Assembly (NCBI GenBank): GCA_022821545.1 | Contig: JAJEDJ010000034.1 | Coordinates: forward strand, 186,001-250,000 | Length of the DNA: 64,000 nucleotides | Direction of reading: 5' to 3' | From: Caldilineaceae bacterium | GTDB taxonomy: Bacteria; Chloroflexota; Anaerolineae; Caldilineales; Caldilineaceae | In this document: positions 35,797-49,924 of the stretch, piece by piece | Layout: each line of letters begins with the position of its first letter | Numbering within the stretch: the stretch's first letter is position 1 | Notes under the pieces: generated by a model | Seen by the model: only the letters and a program-made list of their open reading frames with translations | The model's database searches: none | Told to the model about the DNA's origin: nothing | Translations under genes and position numbers: made by a program

Positions 35797-37656
35797 ATGA
35801 CTGCATCCCGATCACCACAAAGACAACCGATGCGCCTCGGCTTTGGCGGCGGCGGCATGCTCACCGGAGAAGCCGCCGGCAACACGCGCCGCACGCTCGC
35901 CCGCATGGCCGCCTACCTGCGGCCGTATCGCCTGCAGCTGCTCATCGTTGCCTTCTTTGTCACCATCAGCACCGTACTGAGGCTTTTCGGTCCGATGCTG
36001 CTTGGTCGCGCCATCGACCTCTATATCGCGCCGGGTAACGCCGTTGGACTCCGTACCCTGGCGTTGCAGATTATCGCAGTCTATCTCGGCGCCGCCGCCA
36101 CCGCCGCCGTGCAGGGTCTGATCATGGTCGTCCTCGGCCAGCGCTTCGTGTCCGACATTCGCGCCGGCCTCTTTAGCCATCTGCAGATAATGTCGATGGC
36201 ATTTCACGACCGCAACCAGGTCGGCGATCTGATGAGTCGTATCACCAACGACTCAGAGGCGATAAACCGCACGCTCTCCAATGGCCTGATCGAGTTTACC
36301 TCGAATATCCTGCTCTTGGGGGGAACTTTCGTCGCTATGTTTCTTCTCAACTGGCAGCTTGCCCTGGCCATGCTCGTCCTGATGCCGCTTATGCTCCTCA
36401 TCACCGGCGAAGTGACCCGCCGCAGCCGTGCCGCGTTTCGCACCGTCCAGCACAACCTCGGCGCACTGAACGCCGTGATGGAGGAGAACATTGCCGGGGC
36501 GCGCGTGGTCCAGGCTTTCGCCCGCGAAAAGGAAGTATATGCAACCTTCCGCGAAGTGAATTCCAGGTACCGTAAAGCCGGAATGACCGCCGACATCATC
36601 ACCGCCGCTCTCGGTCCGATGTTCACGACAATGATGACCATCACCATCGCTGTGGCCGCCCTCCTGGGTGGCTGGCTGGCGATTGGAGGGGTCCTGGAAA
36701 TCGGCGTTCTGGCGACTTTCATCATCTACATCATGAACTTCTTCCGGCCCATGCGCGGCATCGCCATGCTCTATAACCAGCTGCAGTCCGCACTGGCTGG
36801 CGCCGAGCGCATCTTTCAGACTTTGGATGTGGACCCCACCGTGACCGACAGGCCGGATGCGCCGCCCCTTGAAGAGATAAAGGGAGATGTGGAATTCGAC
36901 AACGTGAGCTTCAGCTATGATGCGGAGCCGGAACCCGTTTTGAAGAACATCAGTCTCCATGCCAGGCCCGGCGCCACCATCGCTTTGGTTGGCCCGACCG
37001 GCGCCGGCAAAACGACGATTGTCAGTCTGTTGAGCCGCTTCTACGATGTGGATGAGGGCAGCATTCGCATCGACGGTCGCGACATCCGTGACGTTCAACA
37101 GGCTTCGCTGCGCAAACAGTTGGGCATCGTGCTGCAGGATACCTTCCTCTTTTCCGGAACGGTGCGCGAAAACATCCGCTACGGCCGCCTCGACGCAACC
37201 GACGAAGAGGTGGTCGCCGCGGCGGAACTTGCAAACGCCGACGGTTTCATTAGACTGCTTCCAGGGGGCTACAATTCACAGGTCTCGGAGCAGGGGAACA
37301 ACTTTAGCGAAGGACAGCGCCAACTCATTGCCATCGCCCGCGCCGTCCTCGCCGATCCTCGCATTCTCATCCTCGACGAAGCGACCAGCAGCGTGGACAC
37401 GCGCACCGAAGTTCATCTTCAGCAGGCCCTTTTGCGGCTGCTGGAAGGCCGCACAGCCTTTGTCATCGCCCACCGGCTCAGTACGATTCGCAACGCCGAT
37501 GAGGTCTTGGTCGTCAACGATCATCGCATTATCGAGCGGGGCTCACACGAGCAGCTCCTGGCGATGAAGGGCTTCTACCATGACCTGTACACCAGCCAGT
37601 ACATGCGCGTCAAAGCCGCCGGGCCTGTCACCGAGCCTGTCCCGCAAGCGCCTTGA
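35797..37656 (+). CDS. ABC exporter half, heterodimer subunit 2
   Basis: 619-aa half-transporter with six helices and a nucleotide-binding domain. Walker A is GPTGAGKTT (about 397), Walker B ILDEATSSVD carries catalytic Glu, and the switch is IAHRLST with His. The signature is altered to FSEGQRQL (about 503) instead of LSGGQ. Together with subunit 1 this gives one canonical ATP site (subunit 2 Walker motifs with subunit 1 signature) and one degenerate site. This is the arrangement of multidrug-type heterodimers. A Gly-rich N-terminal leader (GFGGGGMLTGEA) precedes the membrane domain. Possible export of lipid, drug or a cluster product. Confidence 0.93.
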   Translation: MTASRSPQRQPMRLGFGGGGMLTGEAAGNTRRTLARMAAYLRPYRLQLLIVAFFVTISTVLRLFGPMLLGRAIDLYIAPGNAVGLRTLALQIIAVYLGAAATAAVQGLIMVVLGQRFVSDIRAGLFSHLQIMSMAFHDRNQVGDLMSRITNDSEAINRTLSNGLIEFTSNILLLGGTFVAMFLLNWQLALAMLVLMPLMLLITGEVTRRSRAAFRTVQHNLGALNAVMEENIAGARVVQAFAREKEVYATFREVNSRYRKAGMTADIITAALGPMFTTMMTITIAVAALLGGWLAIGGVLEIGVLATFIIYIMNFFRPMRGIAMLYNQLQSALAGAERIFQTLDVDPTVTDRPDAPPLEEIKGDVEFDNVSFSYDAEPEPVLKNISLHARPGATIALVGPTGAGKTTIVSLLSRFYDVDEGSIRIDGRDIRDVQQASLRKQLGIVLQDTFLFSGTVRENIRYGRLDATDEEVVAAAELANADGFIRLLPGGYNSQVSEQGNNFSEGQRQLIAIARAVLADPRILILDEATSSVDTRTEVHLQQALLRLLEGRTAFVIAHRLSTIRNADEVLVVNDHRIIERGSHEQLLAMKGFYHDLYTSQYMRVKAAGPVTEPVPQAP

Positions 37657-37673
37657 GCGTGCAGGGCCGGAAC

Positions 37674-38897
37674 TCAGCCCAATCGATCTCCGCTTTCGTC
37701 GTCAAAGAAGTGAAATCCCGATTCGTCAAACTGGGCAATAATCCGCTCGCCGGGGGCAATCCTCTCCCGGACGTCCGCCTGTCCCACCAGGCTGTGACCG
37801 CCCGATCGAAAGCCGATGTACTGGACCTGCCTGCCGTAGTCCGGTTCAACCGACTCCACCATCGCCTGCAACCGGTTGCCTCGCGACTGCGGCCCTTCAC
37901 CGGCATCCGGCCTGGACCCGCCTTCATCAACCGATACCTTTGCTGATTCGACCGGAATCCCAATAGTCACCTTCTCTCCGGAGCTGAGCGCCTGCAGCTG
38001 CGAAGCCGCCGGGACGATCCGCAGCCCCTGGCCTGCGGCAATCCCGCCCTCCTCCACCTCCGCCCCATGCAGCAAACTCATTGGCGGAATCCCCAGGAAC
38101 CCGGCGACAAACGTGTTGGCAGGCCGCTGTCGGACCTCTTCGAACGGACCAACCTGCTCGATCCGCCCTGCCCGCATCACTGCCACAAGGTCGCCCAGGG
38201 CCATGGCCTCGGTCTGATCATGGGTCACGTAGAGAGCCGTAATCGAGAACCTGTTCAAGAGCCGCTTGATTTCAACCCGTGTCTGCGATCGCAATTTGGC
38301 GTCCAGATTGGAAAGAGGCTCGTCGAACAGAAAGACCCGCGGCCTGCGCACGATAGCCCTTGCGATCGCCACGCGCTGCTGCTGCCCTCCCGACAAAGTG
38401 CCGGGCTTGCGCTGCAGCAACGAGTTGAAGCCGATCCCCATGATTTCCGAAGTGACCCGTATCCGTTCCTCCGTCTCCTCGTCCGGAGCCTTGCGCAGCC
38501 GAAAAAAGAAGGACAGATTGCCGTGGCCCTCAAAGTGGGGGTAGAGCGCGTAATTCTGAAAGACCATGCCGATGTAGCGATCTCTGGGCGGCACGTCATT
38601 CATGTCTTGGTCGTCGTAGTAAAGGTCACCGCTGTAGTCGGCTTCCAGTCCGGAGATGACCCGCAGGAGCGTACTCTTTCCGCAGCCGGATGGCCCCAGG
38701 ACGGCCATTGTGCGCCCGTCGGGCACCGTCAGGTCGACCCGGTCAAGCGCTTGAACGCCTTCAAGTTCATCGCCATCGCCTTCCCCCTCCCGCGCCTCCG
38801 GGCCGGACCTGCCCATCCAGGGAATGGCCCTGCCGCGAGCAAGCCCGCCTGGTGTCCCGAACTCTTTGGAAACCTTGCTCAAACGTATCGTAGCCAA
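37674..38897 (-). CDS. MalK/UgpC-type sugar ABC importer ATPase
   Basis: 407-aa ATPase with C-terminal TOBE-like domains. Walker A GPSGCGKST, Q-loop FQNYALYP, signature LSGGQQQR, Walker B FLFDEPLSNLDA and switch YVTHDQTEA are all intact. The stretch between residues 14 and 47, rich in Gly/Glu/Asp/Arg, is an insertion ahead of the usual ALDRVDL strand. It starts at TTG 38897 behind a strong site (GGGAGGAGG). No permeases adjoin it, so it may be shared by several sugar importers, as MsmK or MsiK are. It could energise a system using the lipoprotein at 6500-7861. Confidence 0.92.
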   Translation of the reverse strand: MATIRLSKVSKEFGTPGGLARGRAIPWMGRSGPEAREGEGDGDELEGVQALDRVDLTVPDGRTMAVLGPSGCGKSTLLRVISGLEADYSGDLYYDDQDMNDVPPRDRYIGMVFQNYALYPHFEGHGNLSFFFRLRKAPDEETEERIRVTSEIMGIGFNSLLQRKPGTLSGGQQQRVAIARAIVRRPRVFLFDEPLSNLDAKLRSQTRVEIKRLLNRFSITALYVTHDQTEAMALGDLVAVMRAGRIEQVGPFEEVRQRPANTFVAGFLGIPPMSLLHGAEVEEGGIAAGQGLRIVPAASQLQALSSGEKVTIGIPVESAKVSVDEGGSRPDAGEGPQSRGNRLQAMVESVEPDYGRQVQYIGFRSGGHSLVGQADVRERIAPGERIIAQFDESGFHFFDDESGDRLG

Positions 38898-39066
38898 GAC
38901 GCCTCCTCCCTGCGGTGCTCTGAATTCGAATTAGCGGCGCGCCGCTTGGTTTGCGGGTACGACAAAGGGTAAGTTCAACTGGGGTGACCGCCTTGCGGCC
39001 ATTCTACTAGCCAGGGCGGGAATGTGCGAACGTCGTCAACACGGAGCTTCCGGGCCGGGTGTATTA

Positions 39067-39098
39067 TATAATTCATTTGCGCTGATCCAGATGATCAG
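39067..39098 (+). promoter_or_regulatory. Candidate -10 box and small palindrome upstream of polX
   Basis: TATAAT at 39067-39072, followed by CTGATC-CAGAT-GATCAG (39082-39098), a 6-bp inverted repeat placed where an operator or the transcript's 5' end would be. It is within the only long non-coding stretch ahead of the seven-gene plus-strand run. No matching -35 box. Confidence 0.3.
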
Positions 39099-39160
39099 TG
39101 TAACCTGAATGTTGCGACTTTCGATACGATTCCCTACGACTTCTTCAGGGGGCTGAGACA

Positions 39161-40992
39161 GTGGTCGAAGCTACGAAACGACCCCGGATGACCAACAAGC
39201 AGGTGGCCGCTGTGTTCAAGGCCACCGGCGACCTGTTGCAGATTCTGGGTGAGAGCCGTTTTGTCGTGCTCGCCTATACCAATGCGGCCCGGACCATCGA
39301 TGGACTCGAAAAGGACCTCAATGAAGTTGCCTCCGCTGGCGCTCTTCGGGATCTTCCCAGGGTCGGGGAGGCGATAGCCGAAAAAATTCAGACGCTCCTC
39401 GACACCGGCTCGCTGCCGTACTTTGATGAGCTCGCCGGGCAGGTGCCCGAAGGCGTTGTGGCGATGTTGAAGGTGCCCGATGTGGGTCCCAAGACTGTGC
39501 GCCGCCTCTGGCAGGAGCTGGACATAACCACTGTTGAAACGCTGAAACAGTATGCGGAGGAAGGTAGATTAAGGGGCCTCAAGGGCTTTGGAGCCAAGAC
39601 CGAAAAGCGCATCCTGAAGAGTATCGAGCTGCTCAGCAGCCAGTCTGATGATAGAACCCCGATAGGCAGTTCTCGGCCGCTTGCGGAAGGCCTTTTGACA
39701 GAGTTGCAAGCAGTGTGTGGCGAAGGCATAGTTGAGCGTATCTCCGTCGTCGGAAGCTTGCGTCGTTGGCGCGAGACAACCGGCGAAATCAAACTTCTGG
39801 CTGTCTCCGGCCTCGCCGAACAGACGCTGCAGGCGTTCATGAGTCTACCGCAAGTGGCGGACGTCGTTCAACGCCGCCCTGACGCGGTGACCGTGTCGCT
39901 CGTCGATGGGCCCCCGGCGACTCTGAAAGTGGTTGAAAAGAGTCATTGGGGAACGGCCCTTTGCCGCGCAACCGGCAGCCCTGAACATTTGGCGGCCCTC
40001 GACGAGAGAGCGCAGAACATGGGCTGGCAGTTGGGCGAAAACGGGCTCGACGCCTTGGCGGCGAGGCCCGTCTCCGGCAATGGGTCCCTCACTGATTCCG
40101 CGGCTGGCGCTGAGCAACGCTTCTTCGACAGTGAAGAGTCGCTGTACGAGTTCGTCGGATTGCAGTGGGTGCCGCCGGAGCTGCGCGAAGGCGGCGGCGA
40201 GATAGAAGCTGCGCTGAACCGCTCGCTTCCCGGACTGGTTTCTCACGGGGACATACAGGGCGAAATTCACGGCCATACAACCTGGAGCGACGGGAAATCT
40301 ACCGTCGCCGAGATGGCCGAAGCCGCCCGCAGCAGAGGCTTTCGGTACTGGGCGGTTACCGATCATAGCGTTGGCCTGGGAGTTACCCGCGGCGTTGACG
40401 CAGAGGCGCTCCTTGAACAGCGTCGGGAGATCGATGCCGTCAACGACGGCTATGCCGCCAAGGGTATCGACTTCAGGCTGATACAGGGCACTGAGGTCGA
40501 GGTGTTGGGCGACGGCGAATTGGGTCTGCCCGATGACGTCCTGGCCGCGCTGGACGTGGTCGTTGCCAGCATCCACAGTGGCTTGCGGCAAGACCGCCGG
40601 CGAATCACGGATCGCTGCTTGAAGGCCGTCCATAACCCCTTTGTTGACATACTGGGCCACCCTACCGGCAGGCTTTTGGGCCGGCGCTCCCCTTCGGATA
40701 TCGACTTGGAAAAGATACTGAGCGCCTGTGCCGACACGGGGACTGCGGTCGAGATCAACGCCAATCCCGAACGGCTGGACCTTTCCGCCGAGCACGCGCG
40801 CCTGGCGTCTGGCCTCGGCTGTTCCCTTGTCATTAACAGTGACGCGCACAGCATCGGCCAGTTGGATCTTTTGCGCTACGGGGTACACACGGCTCGGCGG
40901 GCTTGGCTGCGCCCGCAAGACATCCTCAATGCCACGCCTTTGGATGAACTGCTTGCACTGCTGAAACGAAACAAATCCGGGAGGAGCCTAAA

Positions 40993-40996
<4 letters not shown>
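39161..40996 (+). CDS. PolX-family protein with degenerate polymerase site and intact PHP domain
   Basis: 611 aa in the order of bacterial PolX: 8-kDa-type helix-hairpin region (1-90), helix-hairpin-helix (about 95-155), nucleotidyltransferase core (160-320), PHP domain (365-600). The polymerase metal site normally reads GS-x-RR-x-x-ET-x-GD-I-D; here it is GSLRRWRETTGEIKLL (about 194-209), with both Asp replaced (Glu and Lys), and the third Asp (vDLRvv) is Thr in PATLKVV (about 251). PHP motifs are intact: HGHTTWSDG, VTDHS, GTEVEV, SIHSG, GHPTGR, INSDAHS. It probably retains Mn-dependent 3'-exonuclease or phosphoesterase activity without polymerisation. Start GTG 39161. Next gene overlaps by 4 nt. 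Confidence 0.9.
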
Positions 40997-45031
<4,035 letters not shown>

Positions 45032-45036
45032 CAATT

Positions 45037-46623
45037 ATGAGTGAAATCTGGACACCGGGCACCCCGACTCCCTCTCAATCACCGGGCGGAATTGAACTTC
45101 CCAAGGGCTTTTCCACTTCCAGGCGCGACGAGCAAGATCACCCTGAAGCGGATCCCGCAGCGACCGCGCCCGACGATCAGGCGGCCGGTAGGGAAAATGA
45201 AGCATCGGCGACAGCTCCGCCTTCCGGCGGAGCGGACGGCGCACCCACTCAGCAGCCTGAAATCGATCTGCTCTTCCCCCCGACCGGCGCGCAGGTCACC
45301 TGCCCCAGTTGCGGGGCGACATACACGGCCGCCGTCTTTTCGATCGTTGACGTGGGGGCAAACCCTGAACTCAAAGGACTGGTCTTGGGGGGGCAGATCA
45401 ATACCGCGGTCTGCAATGCCTGCGGTGCAGGCGGCCCACTCAGTGTGCCGCTCATGGTCCACGATCCGGAGCACGAGTTCCTTGGCGTTATCGTTCCGGG
45501 CCAGGCGAGACTGGACGACATGCAAACGCAAAAGATGATTGGCGAGATGAGCCAGGCGTTGATGGCCCGGCTCCCGTCCGATCAGCGTAAAGGCTATATG
45601 TTCCAGGCGCAGCAATTCTTTGAATGGGACTCTCTGATCGAAAAGATGTGGGGCTTCGAAGGTGTCACACCGGAGATGCTGCGCCGCCGCCGCGAGCAAT
45701 CTGAGCTGATCGGCAATCTCGTCCGACTGGGCAGCGACCAAAGCGCCATGCAGTTGGTTGCAGATCGAAACAAATCGCTGATCGATTCGAGCTTCTTTGT
45801 CCTCCTCGGCCAGGTGATAAATGCCGTGGCCGCTGAGGGTCAGTCAGAGCAGCATGAAGCGCTGCTAAAGCTGCGTAGCTCTCTACTTGAATCCACGGAT
45901 GCCGGACAGGAACTGAAAGCTCTGGAAGAACGGGTCCAGGACGCGTTGTCGCGAATCGGTCCCAAAACCACGCGCGAAGAGCTGCTTTCCCAGCTGTTGG
46001 ACTTTTGGAAAGAAGGCGAGAATGGCGAGGCCGTTGCGACCGCCGTCCTGAACGCGGCGGCCGCGCTCACCGACTATCAGTTCCTTCTCGGACTTGCCGA
46101 CCGCCTCGAGAATTCTACCGACCCGGAAGAGCGCTCCGCGCTGATCGCCATTCGCGATCGAACTGTAGAGATTGGTGAGCAGCGCAGTCAGAGCCAGCAG
46201 ATGGCGGCACAGCAAGTGCAGGCTGTTCTACAGGAAGTGCTGCAGGCCCCCGATACCGACGCCGCCCTGAAGGAAAACGCCGATCAGATCAATGAGATGT
46301 TTCTCGCCGTACTGGCCTCCAATATCAGGCAGGCCGAGCAGAACAAGGCGACATTCGCGGTGCAGAGGTTGCGTACAATTTACGAGAAGGCGGTTGCGAT
46401 TCTGGAAGAACAGATGCCGCCGGAAATGAGACTCCTCAATCGCCTTCTGTCGGCCCCCGACGAGGGTACGATGCGACGGTTGCTCCAGGACAATCGATCG
46501 CAGCTCTCGCAGGAGTTCGTGGAAGCATTGAAAACTCTGGAAGACCGCTTCAGCCGTGAAGGAAATAGCGCGCTGGCGAGCCGCGTCAGTAGCATTAGAG
46601 GGCAGGCCGCTCTCATGCTGTAG
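45037..46623 (+). CDS. CpXC domain protein
   Basis: 528 aa. A CpXC domain lies at about 85-230: CPSCGATYTA and CNACGAGG give two Cys-x-x-Cys pairs, followed by LPSDQRKGYMFQAQQFFEW, a stretch typical of the family. Bacterial CpXC proteins are uncharacterised; the Cys pairs suggest metal binding. The first 80 residues are Pro/Glu-rich and disordered, and the remainder (about 230-528) is almost entirely alpha-helical, coiled-coil-like, with many Gln/Glu (NIRQAEQNKATFAVQRLRTI). Start ATG 45037, 5 bp after the TPR gene. Confidence 0.85.
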   Translation: MSEIWTPGTPTPSQSPGGIELPKGFSTSRRDEQDHPEADPAATAPDDQAAGRENEASATAPPSGGADGAPTQQPEIDLLFPPTGAQVTCPSCGATYTAAVFSIVDVGANPELKGLVLGGQINTAVCNACGAGGPLSVPLMVHDPEHEFLGVIVPGQARLDDMQTQKMIGEMSQALMARLPSDQRKGYMFQAQQFFEWDSLIEKMWGFEGVTPEMLRRRREQSELIGNLVRLGSDQSAMQLVADRNKSLIDSSFFVLLGQVINAVAAEGQSEQHEALLKLRSSLLESTDAGQELKALEERVQDALSRIGPKTTREELLSQLLDFWKEGENGEAVATAVLNAAAALTDYQFLLGLADRLENSTDPEERSALIAIRDRTVEIGEQRSQSQQMAAQQVQAVLQEVLQAPDTDAALKENADQINEMFLAVLASNIRQAEQNKATFAVQRLRTIYEKAVAILEEQMPPEMRLLNRLLSAPDEGTMRRLLQDNRSQLSQEFVEALKTLEDRFSREGNSALASRVSSIRGQAALML

Positions 46624-46704
46624 CTCGAATTAGCGGTGCAGAATACCGAAGAAGGACTTGAGAGCGCATTCAAGCATGGGCAGGGTCACGTAGAGAAAAA
46701 GATC

Positions 46705-47958
46705 ATGACTGACGCAAAGAGCGTTTCAGCCGAACTCGTCACTTCCGGAACAGAGATCCTGCTCGGTGACATTGTTGACACCAACGCCGCCTGGATTGCC
46801 CAGCAGCTCAGGGAGATTGGCGTCAACCTTTACTACAAGACCACCGTGGGCGACAACGAGCCGCGACTGCGCGGCGTGTTGGAACAGGCCTTGGGCCGCA
46901 GCGATGTGGTCCTGGTGACCGGCGGACTGGGTCCGACCGCCGACGACATCACGCGCGACGCCATCGCCAATGCCACCGGCTGTCCGCTGGAACGTCATCC
47001 CGACATCGAAGAAAGCCTGAGGGAGCGGTTCGCCCGTTGGGGCTACCGGCGCATGAGCGAAAATAATCTGCGCCAGGCACAGATTCCCGAAGCGGCCACC
47101 GTTCTGGAGAACCCTGTTGGTACCGCGCCGGGATTTATCACCTTTGATCGACGCCATGGGCTGGGTGGCAGGATCATCGCCATGCCGGGCGTTCCCCGTG
47201 AAATGAAACGAATGATGACCGATCTCGTTCTGCCTTTCCTGCAAGACCTGACGGGAGGCGTCGGTGTCATTCGCCGCAGAATCCTGCGAACTGTCGGCAT
47301 AGGTGAAAGCAGCCTTGATGCAGAACTGGGCCATCTGATGGACAGTACCAACCCGACCATGGGCCTGGCCGCGCACCTGGGCCAGGCCGACGTTCGCATT
47401 GCTGCCAGGGCCGCAAGCGCCGAGGAAGCCGAGGAGCTTCTCGACCGGATGGAGGAGAGAGTGCGTGCCGTTATCGGCAGTTACATCTACAGCACAACCC
47501 CTGAAGAAACAGTTGAGTCTGTCCTGGCCCGGTTGCTGCAAAAGGCTGACGCCAGCGTCGCGCTGGTGGAGACGTTGTCTGGAGGGGCAATCGCCGACCG
47601 GATGAAGAACGGATTCAACCCCGAAGACGTAGTCCGCATCTTCGAAGCCGATCAGGACACAGCCTCCCTTCGGCAGCTGCTTGATAAACCCCCGGCGAGT
47701 GAAGTTGCTCTCGATCTGGCCTTGCGCTTGCGGGAGGAGTGCAATGTGTCCCACGGTCTGGCCGTTATCACCAGCGGCCGCCCGGATGAGACCTTCCATT
47801 CCAATCAGGGTGGCGAAACCTGGATAGGCTGCGCCGGTCCTGACCGCACCGAAGTGGCTCGCTTTCCATTTGGTGGAGCGGACCGCCTGACAAATGCCTG
47901 GGTAGGGAATCGGGCCATGGACATACTTCGTCGAATCTTGCTTGACCTGGAAGTATAG
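46705..47958 (+). CDS. cinA: CinA-like protein with intact MoCF-like domain and degraded deamidase domain
   Basis: 417 aa. The N-terminal COG1058 (MoaB/Mog-like) domain is good: ELVTSGTEILLGDIVDTNAAWIA, VTGGLGPTADDITRD, and PGVPREMKRMM. The C-terminal domain (about 275-415) matches CinA-C in length, but the active-site motif AESCTGG is ETLSGG (about 286), with the catalytic Ser replaced by Thr. NMN-deamidase activity is therefore doubtful, while ADP-ribose pyrophosphatase-type activity of the first domain may persist. ATG 46705 is used; a GTG at 46636 is in frame. The preceding gene ends 81 bp away. Confidence 0.88.
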   Translation: MTDAKSVSAELVTSGTEILLGDIVDTNAAWIAQQLREIGVNLYYKTTVGDNEPRLRGVLEQALGRSDVVLVTGGLGPTADDITRDAIANATGCPLERHPDIEESLRERFARWGYRRMSENNLRQAQIPEAATVLENPVGTAPGFITFDRRHGLGGRIIAMPGVPREMKRMMTDLVLPFLQDLTGGVGVIRRRILRTVGIGESSLDAELGHLMDSTNPTMGLAAHLGQADVRIAARAASAEEAEELLDRMEERVRAVIGSYIYSTTPEETVESVLARLLQKADASVALVETLSGGAIADRMKNGFNPEDVVRIFEADQDTASLRQLLDKPPASEVALDLALRLREECNVSHGLAVITSGRPDETFHSNQGGETWIGCAGPDRTEVARFPFGGADRLTNAWVGNRAMDILRRILLDLEV

Positions 47959-48015
47959 CCAAATGGCCTGACCTGACTTGCAGTCCGTCCCGTTACTCCG
48001 ACGAAATCTTCAGTT

Positions 48016-49275
48016 ATGAGCCTGCGGCGTAACCTTCCAGCACCCCTGAGACAGACGCGAAATTCGGTCCGCAGGGGTTTGCCCGCGTTCGTACGGCCTT
48101 ACCTGCTGCTCATCCTTGGCAGTGCAATCCTGCTCAGCTTTTTCATTGTCAACAACGAAGGCGACTCGGCAGGGGCCGAACAGGTTGAAACCTCCCATCC
48201 GCGTGAAGCTCTGTCGGACGGGCCTCCAGCCGGTAGTGGTTCTCCCGGGCAAAACGGTTCTGTTTCCCTACCGCAAGAACAAGGACAACAGGCATCCGCG
48301 CAGGATACCCCTACGACGACGCCAACCGCGTCCCCCGTCCCGACTGTCACTCCCACCGCCACCCCAACTCCGCATCCGACTCCGGTAATAACCGATCTGG
48401 ATAGAACCACAAACGTCCTGATCTTGGGCAGCGATCAGCGGCCGGATCAGCCTAACTGGCGGACGGACGTCATAATTCTGCTGATGATGAACCCCGACCT
48501 CGGCGAGGCGGCCATCGTCTCATTCCCTCGCGATATGTACATCGACCCGATTCCCGGCCATCTCTCCAACCGGATCAATGTGATCGACTATCTGGGAGAG
48601 ATGGACGCGCCCGGCGGCGGCGGCCCCAGGCTGTTGATCAGGATCCTGGAAGATCGTCTGGGAATTACGATTGACAACTACATCAGGTTTAGCTTTACAG
48701 GTTTTGTAGACCTCATCGATGCCCTGGACGGACTCAAAATCCACGTGGACTGCTATCTGTATGAGGTCTATCCGGAAGAGGGCATCTATCTGAACCTGCC
48801 GCCCGGTGAGCACATTCTGACTGGTGAACAAGCTCTCAGCTATGTACGCAGCCGCCGGTCCGGCGGTGGCGACCTGGAGCGCGCGCGGCGGCAGCAGCGG
48901 GTCGTGTGGGCCTTAAGGAAGCAACTCGCAGAGCAGAATCTTCTGCCGAAGGCCCTGGACCTGTATGACGCCCTGCGGTACTCGGTCTACACCGATGTGA
49001 GCAAATGGGACACGTTGAAATACGCCCGCTTTGGTCTGTCCCTGGGGGAGGCGGATGTTAAGGGACTGGTGCTGAAACCACCTGACGCCATGAGGGCCGG
49101 CTGGCGGCAGGACATGTCAGTTTTCATCGTGAACTGGGACTACATCGCCGAGGAGCTCAAGGGCATATTTGACAGACCGCCCCTGATCGATACAAACACC
49201 TCCTTCAGTCCCGAAATCCCGCAGCCGGATGACGGGGGAGGGTCCGCCCCGGTTACGCGGGCAGAGTGCCCGTGA
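48016..49275 (+). CDS. LytR-CpsA-Psr (LCP) family ligase
   Basis: 419 aa. A short cytoplasmic part and one helix (YLLLILGSAILLSFFIV, about 35-52) lead into a Thr/Pro-rich spacer (TTTPTASPVPTVTPTATPTP) and the LCP domain (about 130-340): NVLILGSDQRPD, TDVIILLMM, SFPRDMYI with the catalytic Arg, RINVIDYLGE and SYVRSRRSGGGDLERARRQQ. LCP enzymes transfer lipid-linked glycopolymers to the cell wall from undecaprenyl pyrophosphate. It is last in the plus-strand run; ATG 48016. DUF368 (28046) may recycle the carrier it releases. Confidence 0.93.
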   Translation: MSLRRNLPAPLRQTRNSVRRGLPAFVRPYLLLILGSAILLSFFIVNNEGDSAGAEQVETSHPREALSDGPPAGSGSPGQNGSVSLPQEQGQQASAQDTPTTTPTASPVPTVTPTATPTPHPTPVITDLDRTTNVLILGSDQRPDQPNWRTDVIILLMMNPDLGEAAIVSFPRDMYIDPIPGHLSNRINVIDYLGEMDAPGGGGPRLLIRILEDRLGITIDNYIRFSFTGFVDLIDALDGLKIHVDCYLYEVYPEEGIYLNLPPGEHILTGEQALSYVRSRRSGGGDLERARRQQRVVWALRKQLAEQNLLPKALDLYDALRYSVYTDVSKWDTLKYARFGLSLGEADVKGLVLKPPDAMRAGWRQDMSVFIVNWDYIAEELKGIFDRPPLIDTNTSFSPEIPQPDDGGGSAPVTRAECP

Positions 49276-49288
49276 TCAGTGCTGGAAT

Positions 49289-49924
49289 TCATCTGTTTTT
49301 TCGTAGAAGAATCCAGCGCGAAGGTCTTGAGACCGAGTTAGACGAAACGCCCGCTACTTCCGATACAATTTCCAGTTTGCCCTCAAAGAGAGCAGCCGCC
49401 TCGCCCTCGTACATTCCTCGGGCGCCGGGACCGTCTGAGTCATTTCTGTCAAACACGTAGAGATGGAAGTAGCCTCCGCTCTTCAACCCGCGGTGGACGC
49501 CTTCGGCGTACGCGGGGCGAAGCTGGTCGGGAAGACTGTGCAGACAGCCAATGTCCAAAGCGTATGCCGCTCCCAGCCCGTCTACCGGCAACCTGCTGAC
49601 GTCCGCCTGCACGAAAACCGCCTTGCCCCCCGGCCTGTGTCGATCTTGGCGGCCCCTGGCCTTCAGCCTCATTTGCGCCAGGCGCAGTGCCTGCCCGGAG
49701 AGATCAAATCCGATTGCGCATAGTCCAAGCCTCGCCAGGAAGAGCGTATTCAACCCTGTACCGCAGCCAATATCGAGGGCATAAGCGCCCGCAGCAGGCG
49801 GAGGCTGCTCTTCCCAAAAGGCTTGGACCTCCGGCGGAGTTATGCCGGTATCCCAGGGCGTCTGTCCACTGCGGTAGCGCTCGTCCCAGTGGGCTCGCAG
49901 CTCCTCCTGACTCTCATTGCTCAT
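49289..49924 (-). CDS. Class I SAM methyltransferase (TehB/thiopurine-type)
   Basis: 211 aa. It starts with HWDERYRSGQTPWDTG and TPPEVQAFW, typical of TehB/TPMT-like proteins, and has motif I YALDIGCGTGLNTLFLARLG with the acidic residue FDLSGQAL after strand 2. It has no obvious lipid- or protein-binding extras. The ATG overlaps the stop of the upstream alpha/beta hydrolase gene (ATGA), so the two are coupled. The substrate is unknown. Confidence 0.87.
   Translation of the reverse strand: MSNESQEELRAHWDERYRSGQTPWDTGITPPEVQAFWEEQPPPAAGAYALDIGCGTGLNTLFLARLGLCAIGFDLSGQALRLAQMRLKARGRQDRHRPGGKAVFVQADVSRLPVDGLGAAYALDIGCLHSLPDQLRPAYAEGVHRGLKSGGYFHLYVFDRNDSDGPGARGMYEGEAAALFEGKLEIVSEVAGVSSNSVSRPSRWILLRKNR

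Noticed and set aside
46726..47799. A 357-codon minus-strand frame inside cinA
   Set aside because: No motif or start signal; the opposite strand codes for a recognised protein.
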